Shown here piece after piece: positions 7,735 through 17,440 of a stretch of DNA of 64,000 nt. This DNA comes from UBA11612 sp963662375 (GTDB lineage Bacteria; Pseudomonadota; Alphaproteobacteria; Rhodospirillales; Rhodospirillaceae). Both the position numbers and the translations under genes were made by a program. The notes under the pieces were generated by a model. The model did not search any database, was not told the DNA's origin, and saw nothing but the letters and a program-made list of their open reading frames with translations. The stretch is taken from the NCBI GenBank assembly GCA_963662375.2, contig CAXXRP010000015.1:124001-188000 (forward strand), read 5' to 3'. How positions within the stretch are numbered: position 1 is the stretch's first letter; each line of letters starts with the position of its first letter.

Positions 7735-8949
7735 TTGCCGTCGGCGACGGGACACGTTGCTCGCGCGCCGCCCGCAGGCCGCGCCAAACTGCGCTGGCAT
7801 TTCCAAACGACCCATCATGATATTTGGGAAGCCGATCAGGGCACACCGCTCGTGTTGTATGAGGCCGTGGTGGACGGCGCGGCGCGTCCGGCCATTGCGG
7901 TCATCAGCACTTATGGTTATCTCTTCCAGTTAAGCCGGGCGACGGGCGAGCCGGTCTGGCCGGTGGAAGAGCGCCCCGTGCCGCAGCACGAGCGTCAGAA
8001 AACCGCACCCACTCAACCGTTTCCGGTCGGTGGCGATAATATCGGTCCTGACTGTGTGCCTGAAGATATGATTCCAGCGGGGTTCAAGGCGATGTGCGTC
8101 TACGATCCCGTGGACTTTGATACGCCTAACGCCATGTATCCGATCTTGGCAACGCGGGCGGCACCTATGGCCTATAGCCCGGAAACCAAAACCTTTTATG
8201 CGACCGGCGCGATCTGGCCCTATTGGCTCAGGCGCTATGAAGGCGCCAAGATTTTCGTCTCGGGAACTTCTGCGCCAGGCACGAAGTACAAAGGACTGAT
8301 TGCTGCGATACACGGACCAACCAACAGTTTGGTCTATGAACATCGGGTGCCGTTCCGCACTCAGCAGAACGGAGCTGGATTTATCGCGACCGCTGGCGGT
8401 CTTCTGTTCCACGGCGAGACCGACGGCTTCTTCAACGCCTATGAGGCCGATGCCGGCGAAAAAGTCTGGAGCTTCCAAATCGGCGCCAGCGCAAACAAGA
8501 CCGCAGCCACCTATGAGACGGGCGATGAACAGTACGTGGCGGTATCCGGCGGCAACGGTGTATGGGCATTCAAGCTGGTGGGCACGGTCGCCGAACGAGA
8601 GGCTCCGACAGCGCCGCCGGAAGAGGTCACCTTCGCCGGCCGTATCGTACCCACCGATGCGGTCATCATCAGCCCGATCATTAAAGACACCGGGTTGGAG
8701 TTCGTGCGCGAAACCTTCGATGAATATGCGTTCGAACCAAGGCGCGTTCGCGTTTCTGTTGGCGACAAGGTCACCTGGGCCAATAACGGAACTTTGGCGA
8801 AAACCGTCGCGGCGCAAGACAGCTCATGGAGCACCCGCTCCATCGCGCCGGGCAAGACCGGGTCCGTGACATTCAAGACACCGGGCACCTACACCTACAG
8901 TACCGAAGAATATCCCTTCATGCTTGGACAGTTGGTGGTGGAAGAATAG
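7735..8949 (+). pseudogene. PQQ quinoprotein, 5'-truncated, with a degenerate C-terminal cupredoxin domain
   Basis: The frame encodes the C-terminal half of a membrane-type PQQ beta-propeller dehydrogenase: KLRWHFQTTHHDIWEADQGT (the propeller blade holding the Trp-docking pattern and Asp), GGDNIGPDCVPED, and the late GGLLFHGETDGFFNAYEADA and GEKVWSFQIGASA blades. The usual ~250-300 N-terminal residues and signal peptide are absent, and btuD ends only 140 bases upstream, so there is no room for them. After the propeller, residues ~310-404 form a cupredoxin-like fold (EPRRVRVSVGDKVTWANNG ... GTYTYSTEEYPFMLGQLVV). The copper-ligand positions usually read H, C, H, M; here they read K, T, Y, M, so type-1 copper binding is unlikely. 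Whether the fragment is expressed is unknown; no good ribosome site was seen before the first ATG. Confidence 0.8.
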
Positions 8950-8989
8950 GTGGCGAGCATCTAGCGTTATTCTTAACGGCTAAAGATTC

Positions 8990-9028
8990 GGCCCGCTCCG
9001 GAGATCGTTCTGAGCGGGCCGGTATTTT
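8990..9028 (+). terminator. Rho-independent terminator after the quinoprotein
   Basis: A 9-bp GC-rich stem GGCCCGCTC (8990-8998) / GAGCGGGCC (9012-9020) with a 13-base loop, followed by GGTATTTT. It sits 41 bases after the quinoprotein stop. Confidence 0.8.
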
Positions 9029-9278
9029 AATGACCGAGCGCGTGTGGTCCCAAGGCGTGGTCTCTGGGCGCTCCGGAATTCCCGTCATAGGGCTGAAAAA
9101 TCTCCCCATCGGGTCCAACACCATGCCAGTGGCTGGACAGGCGGCTTCGGGCGGCTAGGAAGAGCGCCGTCCGGGCCGGTTGCTCTCACGGGGCGTATCT
9201 TTGAGGCGAGTTCTTTTGGGGCACGTGCGTTTGTGGCGCAGGCTGCGCCGGCACGTGGATGAGCGCAAAGGAACGGGC
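9029..9278. other. Gene-free spacer between the terminator and the cytochrome gene
   Basis: The stretch between the quinoprotein stop and the cytochrome start is 329 bases. Apart from the terminator, it contains only short frames of arginine/glycine-rich composition on both strands; none shows a recognisable motif or a good ribosome site. The promoter of the cytochrome gene is presumably here but no convincing -35/-10 pair was identified. Confidence 0.5.
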
Positions 9279-9827
9279 GTGGCCGAAAACGATCAGTCAA
9301 CAGAATTTCGGTCGACGGGGCTTTATATCACGGCTGCCGTCGTGGCGGTTGTCGTCATTGTCGGTTTAGTGGTCTTCATGGGCGGAGAATCATCTGGCCC
9401 CGTGACGGCCGGCGCGCCGATCCCTGCCGAGGAGCTGGCCAAGGTACCAGAGCCGGTCGTCCCCGCGCCGGTTGCTGTGACCGCGAATATTCACGACGGC
9501 GTGTACACCAACGCTCAGGCCCGCCGGGGAGACAAACTCTATGCTGAACATTGTTCATTATGCCATTTGCCCAGCATGACCGGAAAAGAACCGGCGCCGG
9601 AACTCGCGGGCGATTTATTCCTGAGCAAGTGGTACGGCATGTCCGTTGGAGATCTGTTCATTCGCATCTCCACCACCATGCCCGTTAGCAATCCCGGTAT
9701 TTTGTCCGAAGATCAGTACACCGACTTGCTGGCGCTGTTGCTGCAAGCGAATAATTTGCCTGCCGGTGCCGAAGAATTGAAAGTCGATCAGGACTATATT
9801 GACGGAATCAGCATTCAAGCAAACTAG
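9279..9827 (+). CDS. Membrane-anchored c-type cytochrome
   Basis: A 182-residue protein with a short cytoplasmic N-terminus, one membrane anchor (about residues 14-34, GLYITAAVVAVVVIVGLVVF), an alanine/proline linker, and one cytochrome c domain with the haem motif CSLCH (HCSLCHLPSM) and a distal Met candidate in STTMPVSNPG. The start is GTG at 9279 with AAGGA at 9268-9272; an upstream ATG at 9180 would add an improbable arginine-rich extension. Cytochromes of this kind take electrons from quinoproteins, which fits the truncated PQQ gene just upstream; that gene is damaged, so the present partner is uncertain. Confidence 0.85.
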   Translation: MAENDQSTEFRSTGLYITAAVVAVVVIVGLVVFMGGESSGPVTAGAPIPAEELAKVPEPVVPAPVAVTANIHDGVYTNAQARRGDKLYAEHCSLCHLPSMTGKEPAPELAGDLFLSKWYGMSVGDLFIRISTTMPVSNPGILSEDQYTDLLALLLQANNLPAGAEELKVDQDYIDGISIQAN

Positions 9828-10024
9828 GAAGCGTAACAAAAACGTAACTACTGCCGCCGACAGCGCCCTATTGCCGTCACCTTTTGTTGCTATTTGCGGG
9901 GCTGAACATCGGCCCATGACCGAAATGAAATGAACGATTAGCCACGAATTGCTATGGTTGGTTTATACAAGAAAAATGCTTTCCCAAGTTGAATTTAAGT
10001 CAATAACTGTGAGAGTGAAAATTC

Positions 10025-10402
10025 ATGCGTAAGATACTTTTCGTTGTTACCGCCATGGCGTCGTTCTCAGCTGCCACGGCCCATGCCGAAGGCGATGCAG
10101 CCATAGGCAGACGGCAATTTGCACCCTGCACCTCTTGCCATACGGTGGAACCGGGCGGGCATAACAAGGTTGGTCCCAATCTTCACGGTCTTTTCGGTCG
10201 TACGTCCGGCACCAAACCGGATTTTGAAAAGTTTTCCGATGCCTTGAAAGCTGCGGCCATTGTTTGGGACGAAGAAAAAGTCGAGAAATACATCACCAAG
10301 CCCAACGACTTTATACCGGGCAACAAGATGGCTTTCATAGGCATCAAGAATCCGAAAGTGCGGGCGAATATCGTTGCCTACCTGAAGGAAGCAACGAAGT
10401 AA
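10025..10402 (+). CDS. Periplasmic class I cytochrome c (c2/c-550 type)
   Basis: A 125-residue soluble cytochrome: signal peptide MRKILFVVTAMASFSAATAHA, haem site CTSCH (residues 37-41 in FAPCTSCHTVEPGG), the family phrase KVGPNLHGLFGR, and the distal ligand Met in FIPGNKMAFIGIK. The C-terminal helix ends NIVAYLKEATK. It would carry electrons in the periplasm between quinoproteins or the bc1 complex and terminal oxidases. It is separated from the membrane cytochrome gene by 197 bases with an AT-rich stretch (about 9950-10020) that probably holds its promoter, so it is likely transcribed independently. Confidence 0.92.
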   Translation: MRKILFVVTAMASFSAATAHAEGDAAIGRRQFAPCTSCHTVEPGGHNKVGPNLHGLFGRTSGTKPDFEKFSDALKAAAIVWDEEKVEKYITKPNDFIPGNKMAFIGIKNPKVRANIVAYLKEATK

Positions 10403-10568
10403 GACCTTTTTTCACAGGGCTGAACGAGCTCACCTGCGGTACGGCCTTGGCCCTGCCGCCGGTTGACGTATGTATGGCTCCGGCGTCGTCAAACCCGCTA
10501 TAGTTTCCCAAAATTTGTGGTGACCTCGGACAACGGGGCATCTCATTTGTGGTCCGGGGGAACACCGC

Positions 10569-12479
10569 ATGTCCGAGGAATTTGCCGAACTTTATCAGCG
10601 ATCCCTGACGGATCCTGATGGCTTCTGGGGCGAGGCCGCCGAAGCCATAGACTGGACAAGAAAATGGGACTCGGTTTTGTCCCGGGATGCGGAGGGAACG
10701 CCGCAGTGGTTCGCTGGCGGAGAGGCCAACACCTGCTGGAACGCTCTTGATCGTCACGTAAAGAACGGCCGCGCTGATCAGCTTGCGCTGATTTACGATA
10801 GCCCCGTCACCGGCACTGTGCGCCGTCTGACGTATGCCGAGCTCACAGATCAGGTTGCGTGCCTTGCCGGCGTTCTCGCGGGTTTTGGCATAGTGCGCGG
10901 TGATCGCATCCTCATCTATATGCCGCTGGTGCCCGAGGCGATCATCGCGATGCTCGCCTGCGCGCGGATCGGCGCCATTCACTCTGTCGTGTTCGGAGGG
11001 TTCGCCGCGCGCGAGCTAGTTTCCCGTATTCGGGACGCTCGGCCGAAAATGCTGATTGCCGCGTCTTGTGGAATTGAGCCCACCCGGGTGGTGCCCTACA
11101 AACCCGTGATCGATGCAGCGCTCGAAACCGACGGTGATTCGGTCGAAACGTGCATCGTTCTGCAGCGTTCCGAATTGGAGGCGGAACTCGTCGATGGCCG
11201 CGACCATGATTGGAACGCGTGCATGGCCGATGCGAAGCCGGTGGACTGCGTGCCGGTTGGGGCGACCGACCCTCTTTATATTCTCTATACCTCGGGAACC
11301 ACCGGGCAGCCCAAAGGCATTGTCCGTCCGTCCGGCGGTCACCTCGTGGCAATGGCGTGGTCGATGCGCCACTTTTATGATGTGCGGCCGGGCGAGGTGT
11401 TCTGGGCGGCATCCGACATTGGGTGGGTCGTCGGCCATTCGTACATCACCTACGGACCGCTCATCAACGGCTCCACGGCCATACTTTACGAAGGCAAGCC
11501 CGTGGGCACGCCAGACGCCGGGGCGTTCTGGCGCGTGGTGCAAGATCATAAAGTCGCCACCATGTTCACCGCGCCAACGGCGATACGTGCCATCAGGCGC
11601 GAAGACCCTTCAGGCGAGCTCATGAAGAGTTATAACTTGTCGTCTCTCAGGGCGCTATTTCTCGCGGGCGAGCGTTGCGATCCACCAACCTCCCGCTGGG
11701 TGGAGTCACAACTTGAGCGTCCCGTGGTGGACCACTGGTGGCAAACGGAAACAGGATGGCCGATCTCGGGAAATGCACTTGGCATCCACAAGTTTCTCAT
11801 CAAACATGGCGCGGTCACGAAGCCCATTCCCGGATGGGATGTCCACATTCTCGACGCCAAGGGCAAGTCGGTCAAAGCCGGTGATATTGGCGCCATCGTT
11901 TGTAAACTGCCCCTGCCACCCGGCGTTGCGACCACGTTGTGGAATGCGTCGCAGCGTTACAAGGATACCTACCTTTCTCAGTTCGACGGTTATTACTCCA
12001 CTGGCGATGCAGGCTACTTCGACGAAGATGGATATCTGAATGTGATGACCCGTACCGACGACGTTATCAACGTCGCCGGTCACCGCCTTTCTACCGGCGC
12101 CATTGAGGAGGTTATTGCTTCCCACGCCGACGTTGCCGAGTGCGCGGTCGTGGGCCTAGACGATGATTTGAAAGGCCAGGTACCTCTGGGCCTCATGGTG
12201 CTTAAGGCCGGCGTCAGCACCCCGCACGAAACGGTGATTAAGAGCGTCATCGCCCACGTACGCGAAACCATGGGCCCGGTGGTCGCCTTTAAGACAGCGG
12301 CAATCGTGTCCTGCTTGCCAAAAACTAGATCGGGGGAAATTCTTCGTGGAACCGTAGCCAAAATCGCTAACGGAAAAGATTACACGCTACCGGCGACCAT
12401 CGAGGAGCCCGCGGCATTGGACGAAGTCAAGCAGGCGCTGGCTGAATCGGGTATCGGCGCATTTGGCGCGGACGGGTAA
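10569..12479 (+). CDS. prpE: Propionyl-CoA synthetase
   Basis: A 636-residue AMP-forming acyl-CoA synthetase that activates propionate (or a similar short acid) to its CoA ester. It has the ACS N-terminal domain, the P-loop YTSGTTGQPKGIVRPSGGH, the adenylate-binding DHWWQTETGWPI segment, the hinge GYLNVMTRTDDVINVAGHR, and the C-terminal catalytic/acetylation Lys region LPKTRSGEILR. The phrase GIEPTRVVPYKPVIDAA is characteristic of PrpE rather than acetyl-CoA synthetase. The gene is intact, while the two acyl-CoA genes downstream are damaged. No methylcitrate-cycle or propionyl-CoA carboxylase genes are in the window. Confidence 0.9.
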   Translation: MSEEFAELYQRSLTDPDGFWGEAAEAIDWTRKWDSVLSRDAEGTPQWFAGGEANTCWNALDRHVKNGRADQLALIYDSPVTGTVRRLTYAELTDQVACLAGVLAGFGIVRGDRILIYMPLVPEAIIAMLACARIGAIHSVVFGGFAARELVSRIRDARPKMLIAASCGIEPTRVVPYKPVIDAALETDGDSVETCIVLQRSELEAELVDGRDHDWNACMADAKPVDCVPVGATDPLYILYTSGTTGQPKGIVRPSGGHLVAMAWSMRHFYDVRPGEVFWAASDIGWVVGHSYITYGPLINGSTAILYEGKPVGTPDAGAFWRVVQDHKVATMFTAPTAIRAIRREDPSGELMKSYNLSSLRALFLAGERCDPPTSRWVESQLERPVVDHWWQTETGWPISGNALGIHKFLIKHGAVTKPIPGWDVHILDAKGKSVKAGDIGAIVCKLPLPPGVATTLWNASQRYKDTYLSQFDGYYSTGDAGYFDEDGYLNVMTRTDDVINVAGHRLSTGAIEEVIASHADVAECAVVGLDDDLKGQVPLGLMVLKAGVSTPHETVIKSVIAHVRETMGPVVAFKTAAIVSCLPKTRSGEILRGTVAKIANGKDYTLPATIEEPAALDEVKQALAESGIGAFGADG

Positions 12480-12683
12480 GGCGCCCGGTGAGTCTCGCGC
12501 AACTCATTATTTCTGCGCCCAGCTCACGGCTGTCGGGTTGACCGAATTCAATACGGTGTGCTTACACGTCTATCTTCATGAACGTTCGCTCCGTATCGGC
12601 CACCGAAACGTATACCCTGGCCGTGGAACCCCCTACCGGTGTAACAGCCGGTCCTGCGGATACAAGTAAACAGGAAACGCGAG

Positions 12684-13929
12684 ATGACGGGCCCGCTTAA
12701 CGGCATTCGCATTGTCGATCTCTCCGCGGTCCTGATGGGGCCGTATGCCACCCAGACGCTCGGCGATATGGGGGCCGACGTCATCAAGGTGGAGGCCCCG
12801 GACGGCGACATCACCCGGCAGATCGGGCCCATGCGCAATCCAGGTATGGGGCCGGTCTATATGAATGCCAACCGGTCTAAGCGCAGCATTGTACTAAACC
12901 TGAAAGCCCCCGCCGGCCGCGAAGCGCTGCTGCGACTCGCCGGCGAGGCGGACGTATTCGTCTAACAACATGCGGCCCACCGCCATGGCGCGCCTCGGGC
13001 TTACCTACGAAGACGTCGCGAAGGTTAATCCTAAAATCATCTACGTCGGCATGTTCGGCTACAGCCAGAAGGGCCCCTACGCCAATTGGCCGGCATATGA
13101 CGATCTCATTCAGGGCGCGTCCACTTTGCCCACTCTGATAGCGCGCGCCGGCGACGGCAAGCCGCGCTACGTACCCACCGGTGTCGCCGACCGCGTGACC
13201 GGTCTGTGGGCGGCGAACGCCATTTTGGCGGCGATTATCAGTCGCGGCCAAACCGGCAAGGGCCAGAAGATAGACATTCCCATGTTCGAGACCATGGCCG
13301 CGTTTGTTCTCAACGATCACCTCGGCGGCTTGTCGTTCGATCCACCTCTCGATAAAGGTGGCTATTCGCGTCAACTCTCGCCCAACCGCCGTCCGTACCA
13401 GACCAAGGACGGTTATGTTTGCGCGCTGATCTACACGGACAAGCAGTGGCGCAGTTTTTTCACGGCAATTGGAAAAGGCGAGGTTTTCGAGAAGGACCCG
13501 CGCTTTTCTTCTGTGGCAAACCGCGTGCAGCACATCGACAAGATTTACGGTGAGATTTCGGACATGTTTTTGACCCGCACCACCGGCGAGTGGATGGAGT
13601 TGCTCAAGAAGGCGGATATTCCTGTCACGCCGATGCACGATCTTGAAAGCATCCGGACCGACCCGCACCTTCTAGCCACCGGATTTTTCGTGGAGGAAAG
13701 CCATCCCACCGAAGGTAAACTCGTAAAAATGCGCGTGGCTGGAGACTGGTCCGAGACCCAGCCCGAAAACACTCGGCCGGCGCCCCGCATGGGTGAACAC
13801 AGCGCCGAGATTTTGAAAGAAGCGGGGTATACCCAAGAGCAGATCGATGGCCTGCGCGCCGAACGCACTACATTAACGCCGGCGGAGGCTCATCTTCAGA
13901 GCCCGGCCAAATCCATTGCGGAGGTTTGA
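12684..13929 (+). pseudogene. CaiB/BaiF-family CoA transferase, one-base frameshift
   Basis: Two adjacent frames together encode one family III CoA transferase of about 414 residues. The first ends ...LAGEADVFV then TAA at 12963-12965; the second continues MRPTAMARLGLTYEDV from 12970. Relatives read VFVHNMRP here, and the observed bases hold one extra nucleotide (around 12963-12967). The rest is well preserved, including the segment with the catalytic Asp, NWPAYDDLIQGAS, and GQKIDIPMFETMAAF. Such enzymes move CoA between carboxylic acids. It lies between prpE and an acyl-CoA dehydrogenase, consistent with a short acyl-CoA catabolic cluster. It may be a recent pseudogene or a sequencing error. 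Confidence 0.85.
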
Positions 13930-13931
13930 CC

Positions 13932-15101
13932 ATGAACTTTGGACTCTCAGACGAACAAGAAACGATCCGCGAAGCCATGCTTGGAATCTGCAGCCGGTTC
14001 GATGATGGGATTGGCTGAAAAAAGATAACGAGGGTGGTTTCGCCAACGATTTCTACGACGCTTTGGCGAAAGGATGGTTGGCTCGGCATTTGCATCCCCG
14101 AAGCTTACGGTGGCTCCGGCCTCGGCATCACCGAAGCCTGCATCATGGAGCAGGCCATCACCGAGTCCGGCGCGGGCATGTCCGGGGCAGCATCCGTGCA
14201 CATCAACATCTTCGGCCTCAATCCCGTCATCGTGTTCGGCACCGAAGAACAGCGTCAGCGCATGCTGCCGCCCATTTCTGAAGGCAAAGTGAAGGCCTGT
14301 TTCGGCGTCACCGAACCTAACACCGGCCTCAACACCACGCAGCTTAAAACCCGCGCCGTACTCAAGGGCGACAAATATGTCGTCGACGGGCAAAAGGTCT
14401 GGATTTCCACCGCGCAGGTGGCCGACAAGATACTTTTGCTCGCCCGCACGACGCCGCTTGAGGAGGTCAAGAACCCCGTTGATGGCCTCAGCTTGTTCTA
14501 CACCGACCTTGATCGAGGCGGGCGCACCACCGTGCGCGTGATCGACAAGATGGGCCGCAAGGCAGTGGACTCCAACGAGTTGTTTTTCGACGGCCTCGAA
14601 GTGCCGGTCGAGGACCGTATCGGCGAAGAGGGCAAGGGGTTCAGATATATCCTGCACGGTCTCAACCCGGAGCGTGCCCTGCTCGGAGCCGGCGCGGTGG
14701 GTCTCGGGTTTGTCGCTCTTAAGCGCGCGACCGAGTATGCCAAGGAGCGCATCATATTCAACCGGCCTATCGGCAAAAACCAGGGCGTTCAGCATCCGCT
14801 GGCGAAAAGTTGGATGGCGCTGGAAGCAGCGCGTCTCATGGTTATGCAGGCCGCTTGGCAGTATGACAAAGGCCTGCCCTGCGCCGCCGCCACTGACGCT
14901 GCAAAATACCTCGGCGCGGAGGCGTGCCGCGAGGCGTGCCAGACGGCGATGATGACCCATGGCGGTTTCGGCTACGCCAAGGAATATCATGTAGAGCGTT
15001 GCGTGCGCGAGTCCTTCACTCCGTGGATCGCGCCCGTCAGCCCCAACATGATACTGTGCTACATCGCCGAAAAAGTTCTGGGCTTGCCCAAATCCTACTG
15101 A
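13932..15101 (+). pseudogene. Acyl-CoA dehydrogenase with two compensating indels near its N-terminus
   Basis: The start MNFGLSDEQETIREAM at 13932 (two bases after the CoA transferase stop) is a typical acyl-CoA dehydrogenase N-terminus. One base is missing near 14007-14012, giving TGA at 14016-14018; the next stretch (WLKKDNEGGFANDFYDALAK) is in another frame, and one extra base near 14069-14074 restores the original frame at DGWLGICIPEAYGGSG. From there the protein is intact to residue ~390, with FAD/substrate segments such as CFGVTEPNTGLNTTQ and KVWISTAQ, and THGGFGYAKEYHVER. The family oxidises acyl-CoA thioesters with FAD, passing electrons to ETF. Without the indels a full 390-residue enzyme would be made. 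Confidence 0.85.
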
Positions 15102-15202
15102 GTCCGGTTGCGGGAGCCGCCGCGATCAAACCGAATTGAACTCCGCTCGCGAGCGAAGCAGCGTGATCATAAAACGTCGGTTGGATGCAGAAAAGGTTTA
15201 GG

Positions 15203-15278
<76 letters not shown>

Positions 15279-15441
15279 GTACCCATCGAACGTGCGCGCC
15301 GCCACGATGTTGGGGAGTGCGGCGCCGGAAGGTGCGGGAACGTAAGGTGTTCCCGCAGTCCCTTCAAGCAGAAATATAATGGAAATCCGGCGCGGGTCAG
15401 CGCACAGATGGCGGCAGGTTGGTTGCACCGTGGAGGACCGC

Positions 15442-15747
15442 TTAAACGCCCTCGTCTTTTTTGACGACCACATCCGCATCGTCGCCGCCCAGGTCCGAGG
15501 TGTCCTCGATCACGTCCTCAGCGTCGGAGTTGCCGGCGGTGATGTCGTCCAAGCTATCCTTCGGCTTGGTCGGCGTCACTTTTTTGGGTACAGGTGCCTC
15601 TGTGGTACGGCGCGAAGCCTTAAAAATCACAGGCCGCGTGTTGGCCGCGCCGCACTTCGCGCAAATGCCCGGTGTCTTGTTCAAATCGTAAAACCGGGCC
15701 CCACAATTGTTGCAGGTCAGTTTCATTCCAAGTCCGGCCTTAGCCAC
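15442..15747 (-). CDS. TIGR02300-family FYDLN acid-domain protein
   Basis: A 101-residue protein with an N-terminal zinc-ribbon-like motif, CNNCGARFYDLNKTPGICAKCG (two CxxC pairs, shown to its defining FYDLN core), and a long acidic tail (DDITAGNSDAEDVIEDTSD...). Function is unknown; the family is found in Alphaproteobacteria and is usually encoded divergently from aroA, as here. The start is GTG at 15747 with GGAGG five bases before it; the frame upstream of this lacks family similarity. It is followed on the same strand by tRNA-Ala. Confidence 0.88.
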   Translation of the reverse strand: MAKAGLGMKLTCNNCGARFYDLNKTPGICAKCGAANTRPVIFKASRRTTEAPVPKKVTPTKPKDSLDDITAGNSDAEDVIEDTSDLGGDDADVVVKKDEGV

Positions 15748-16014
15748 TGCGACCTCCGTTGCAAGCCATCGCGCCTGCCTAGTTAACCCGTCATGCGGAC
15801 ATGCTGCGGAAAAGACCTCTCTAAAACCTGTATCAGTCAAACGGTAGTGTCCGGGCACAGCGGCAGCAAGGCATTTGCCACTTTCCCGCCGCTCTGTCAA
15901 AACCAAAAGCGCGAATGAGCTGCCACCGGTTATGCCTCCGCCCGCCGTAGCCTTAGCGCGAGGGCCGTGCTATCAGGCCGCCGGCCTTGTGCTTCTGGGA
16001 GACCACGCAAACAA

Positions 16015-17430
16015 ATGCCCGCGAACACGCACACTTCAGGCGATCCAACCCGTGCCCCGCCAGAACCGGTGGCCGTGGTTTCTACGCAGGCGCGCGGCCT
16101 GAGCGGCGAAGCCGTTGTGCCCGGCGATAAATCCATCTCCCACCGGGCGCTGATCCTGGGCGCGCTGGCCATCGGTGAGACCACCATCAATGGCCTTCTC
16201 ACCGGAGAAGATGTGATGCGCACGGCTACGGCCATGGTCGCGTTGGGCGCCGAGGTGGAAGGCTCGGAAGGGCTGGGCGGAAAATCTCTTTGGAAAGTTC
16301 GTGGTCGCGGTATCGGCGGCCTCCGTGCGCCGTCGGACGTGCTCGACATGGGCAATTCCGGCACCTGCGCACGCCTGATCAGCGGCGTTCTGTCCGCCTA
16401 TCCGTTCACATCGGTCCTTACTGGCGATGCGTCCTTGCGCCGCCGGCCCATGGACCGTGTGATCGTACCCCTCAGCCAAACCGGTGCCACGTTCACGGCA
16501 AGTGGCGGCGGTCGCATGCCGATGACGATTGTGGGCACAACGCTGCCGATGCCGTTGACCCACGCCAGTCCAATGGCGTCGGCCCAGGTGAAATCAGCGG
16601 TGCTGCTCGCGGGCCTGCAAGCCCCCGGCATCACCACCGTGACCGAACCTTCCGCCAGCCGCGATCACACCGAACGTATGTTTCGCCACTTCGGCGTCGA
16701 AATAAACGTCGATCCGGCGGCGCGGGTAGGCGCCGCCACCTATAAAGTAAGCGTTGTAGGCCAACCGGAACTCGCCGCCCGCTCGGTGACCGTGCCGGGC
16801 GACCCGTCGTCCGCCGCCTTTCTGGTGGTGGCGGCTGTCCTCGTGCCGAATTCCAGCCTCACCATTCGAAATGTAGGGATTAATCCGTTGCGCACCGGCC
16901 TGTTCACGACGTTGCAGGAGATGGGCGCGGACATTTCATTCACGAACCACCGTGAAGATACAGGCGAGCCGGTTGCCGATATGGAGGTGAAATCGTCCGC
17001 CCTCAAGGGCGTGACCGTACCTGCCGCGCGCGTACCGTCCATGATCGACGAATATCCCATCCTGGCAGTGGCCGCTGCCCTCGCTGACGGCGATACGCGC
17101 ATGGAAGGTTTGGCCGAACTGCGCGTGAAGGAAAGCGACCGTCTGGCGGTCATGGAAAAAAGTCTCATTGCATGCGGCGTCGAGGCGTGCGCGGATGGCG
17201 ACGCGTTGATTGTTCGCGGCGGCGGTCCTAAAGGTAATGCTCCGGTCACGATTCCGGTCAATCTCGACCACCGCATCGCCATGTCGTTCTTGGTCCTCGG
17301 CATGATAAGCGAGCGTCCAATCGCCATTGACGACTCCTCAGCCATCGGCACCAGCTTTCCCGGTTTTATCGAGACCATGAACGGCCTCGGGGCCTCGATT
17401 GAGGCCGCCAGAAGACCTGAATTGCCATGA
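16015..17430 (+). CDS. aroA: 3-phosphoshikimate 1-carboxyvinyltransferase (EPSP synthase)
   Basis: A 471-residue enzyme joining shikimate-3-phosphate and phosphoenolpyruvate, the sixth step to chorismate and aromatic amino acids. Clear motifs: PGDKSISHRALILGALA near the N-terminus, LDMGNSGTCARL, RRRPMDRV, SAQVKSAVLLAGL, the DE(YP) active-site segment MIDEYPILAVAAA and ELRVKESDRL. The start at 16015 gives a short polar extension before the barrel; ATG at 15967 would add 16 residues without family support. It is the first gene of the aroA-cmk-rpsA-ihfB run; cmk starts ten bases after its stop. Confidence 0.96.
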   Translation: MPANTHTSGDPTRAPPEPVAVVSTQARGLSGEAVVPGDKSISHRALILGALAIGETTINGLLTGEDVMRTATAMVALGAEVEGSEGLGGKSLWKVRGRGIGGLRAPSDVLDMGNSGTCARLISGVLSAYPFTSVLTGDASLRRRPMDRVIVPLSQTGATFTASGGGRMPMTIVGTTLPMPLTHASPMASAQVKSAVLLAGLQAPGITTVTEPSASRDHTERMFRHFGVEINVDPAARVGAATYKVSVVGQPELAARSVTVPGDPSSAAFLVVAAVLVPNSSLTIRNVGINPLRTGLFTTLQEMGADISFTNHREDTGEPVADMEVKSSALKGVTVPAARVPSMIDEYPILAVAAALADGDTRMEGLAELRVKESDRLAVMEKSLIACGVEACADGDALIVRGGGPKGNAPVTIPVNLDHRIAMSFLVLGMISERPIAIDDSSAIGTSFPGFIETMNGLGASIEAARRPELP

Positions 17431-17440
17431 TGATCGCCCC

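Noticed and set aside
7530..7787. Minus-strand frame crossing the btuD end and the quinoprotein start
   Set aside because: No ribosome site or recognised domain, and it overlaps both coding frames; treated as chance.
9030..9158. Short ATG frame of 42 codons between the terminator and the cytochrome gene
   Set aside because: No ribosome site, no recognisable motif and low-complexity Gly/Ser content; not supported as a gene.
15135..15155. Perfect 12-base palindrome CGCTCGCGAGCG after the acyl-CoA dehydrogenase
   Set aside because: No loop or U-run for a terminator and no adjacent regulator gene; such palindromes arise often in GC-rich DNA.
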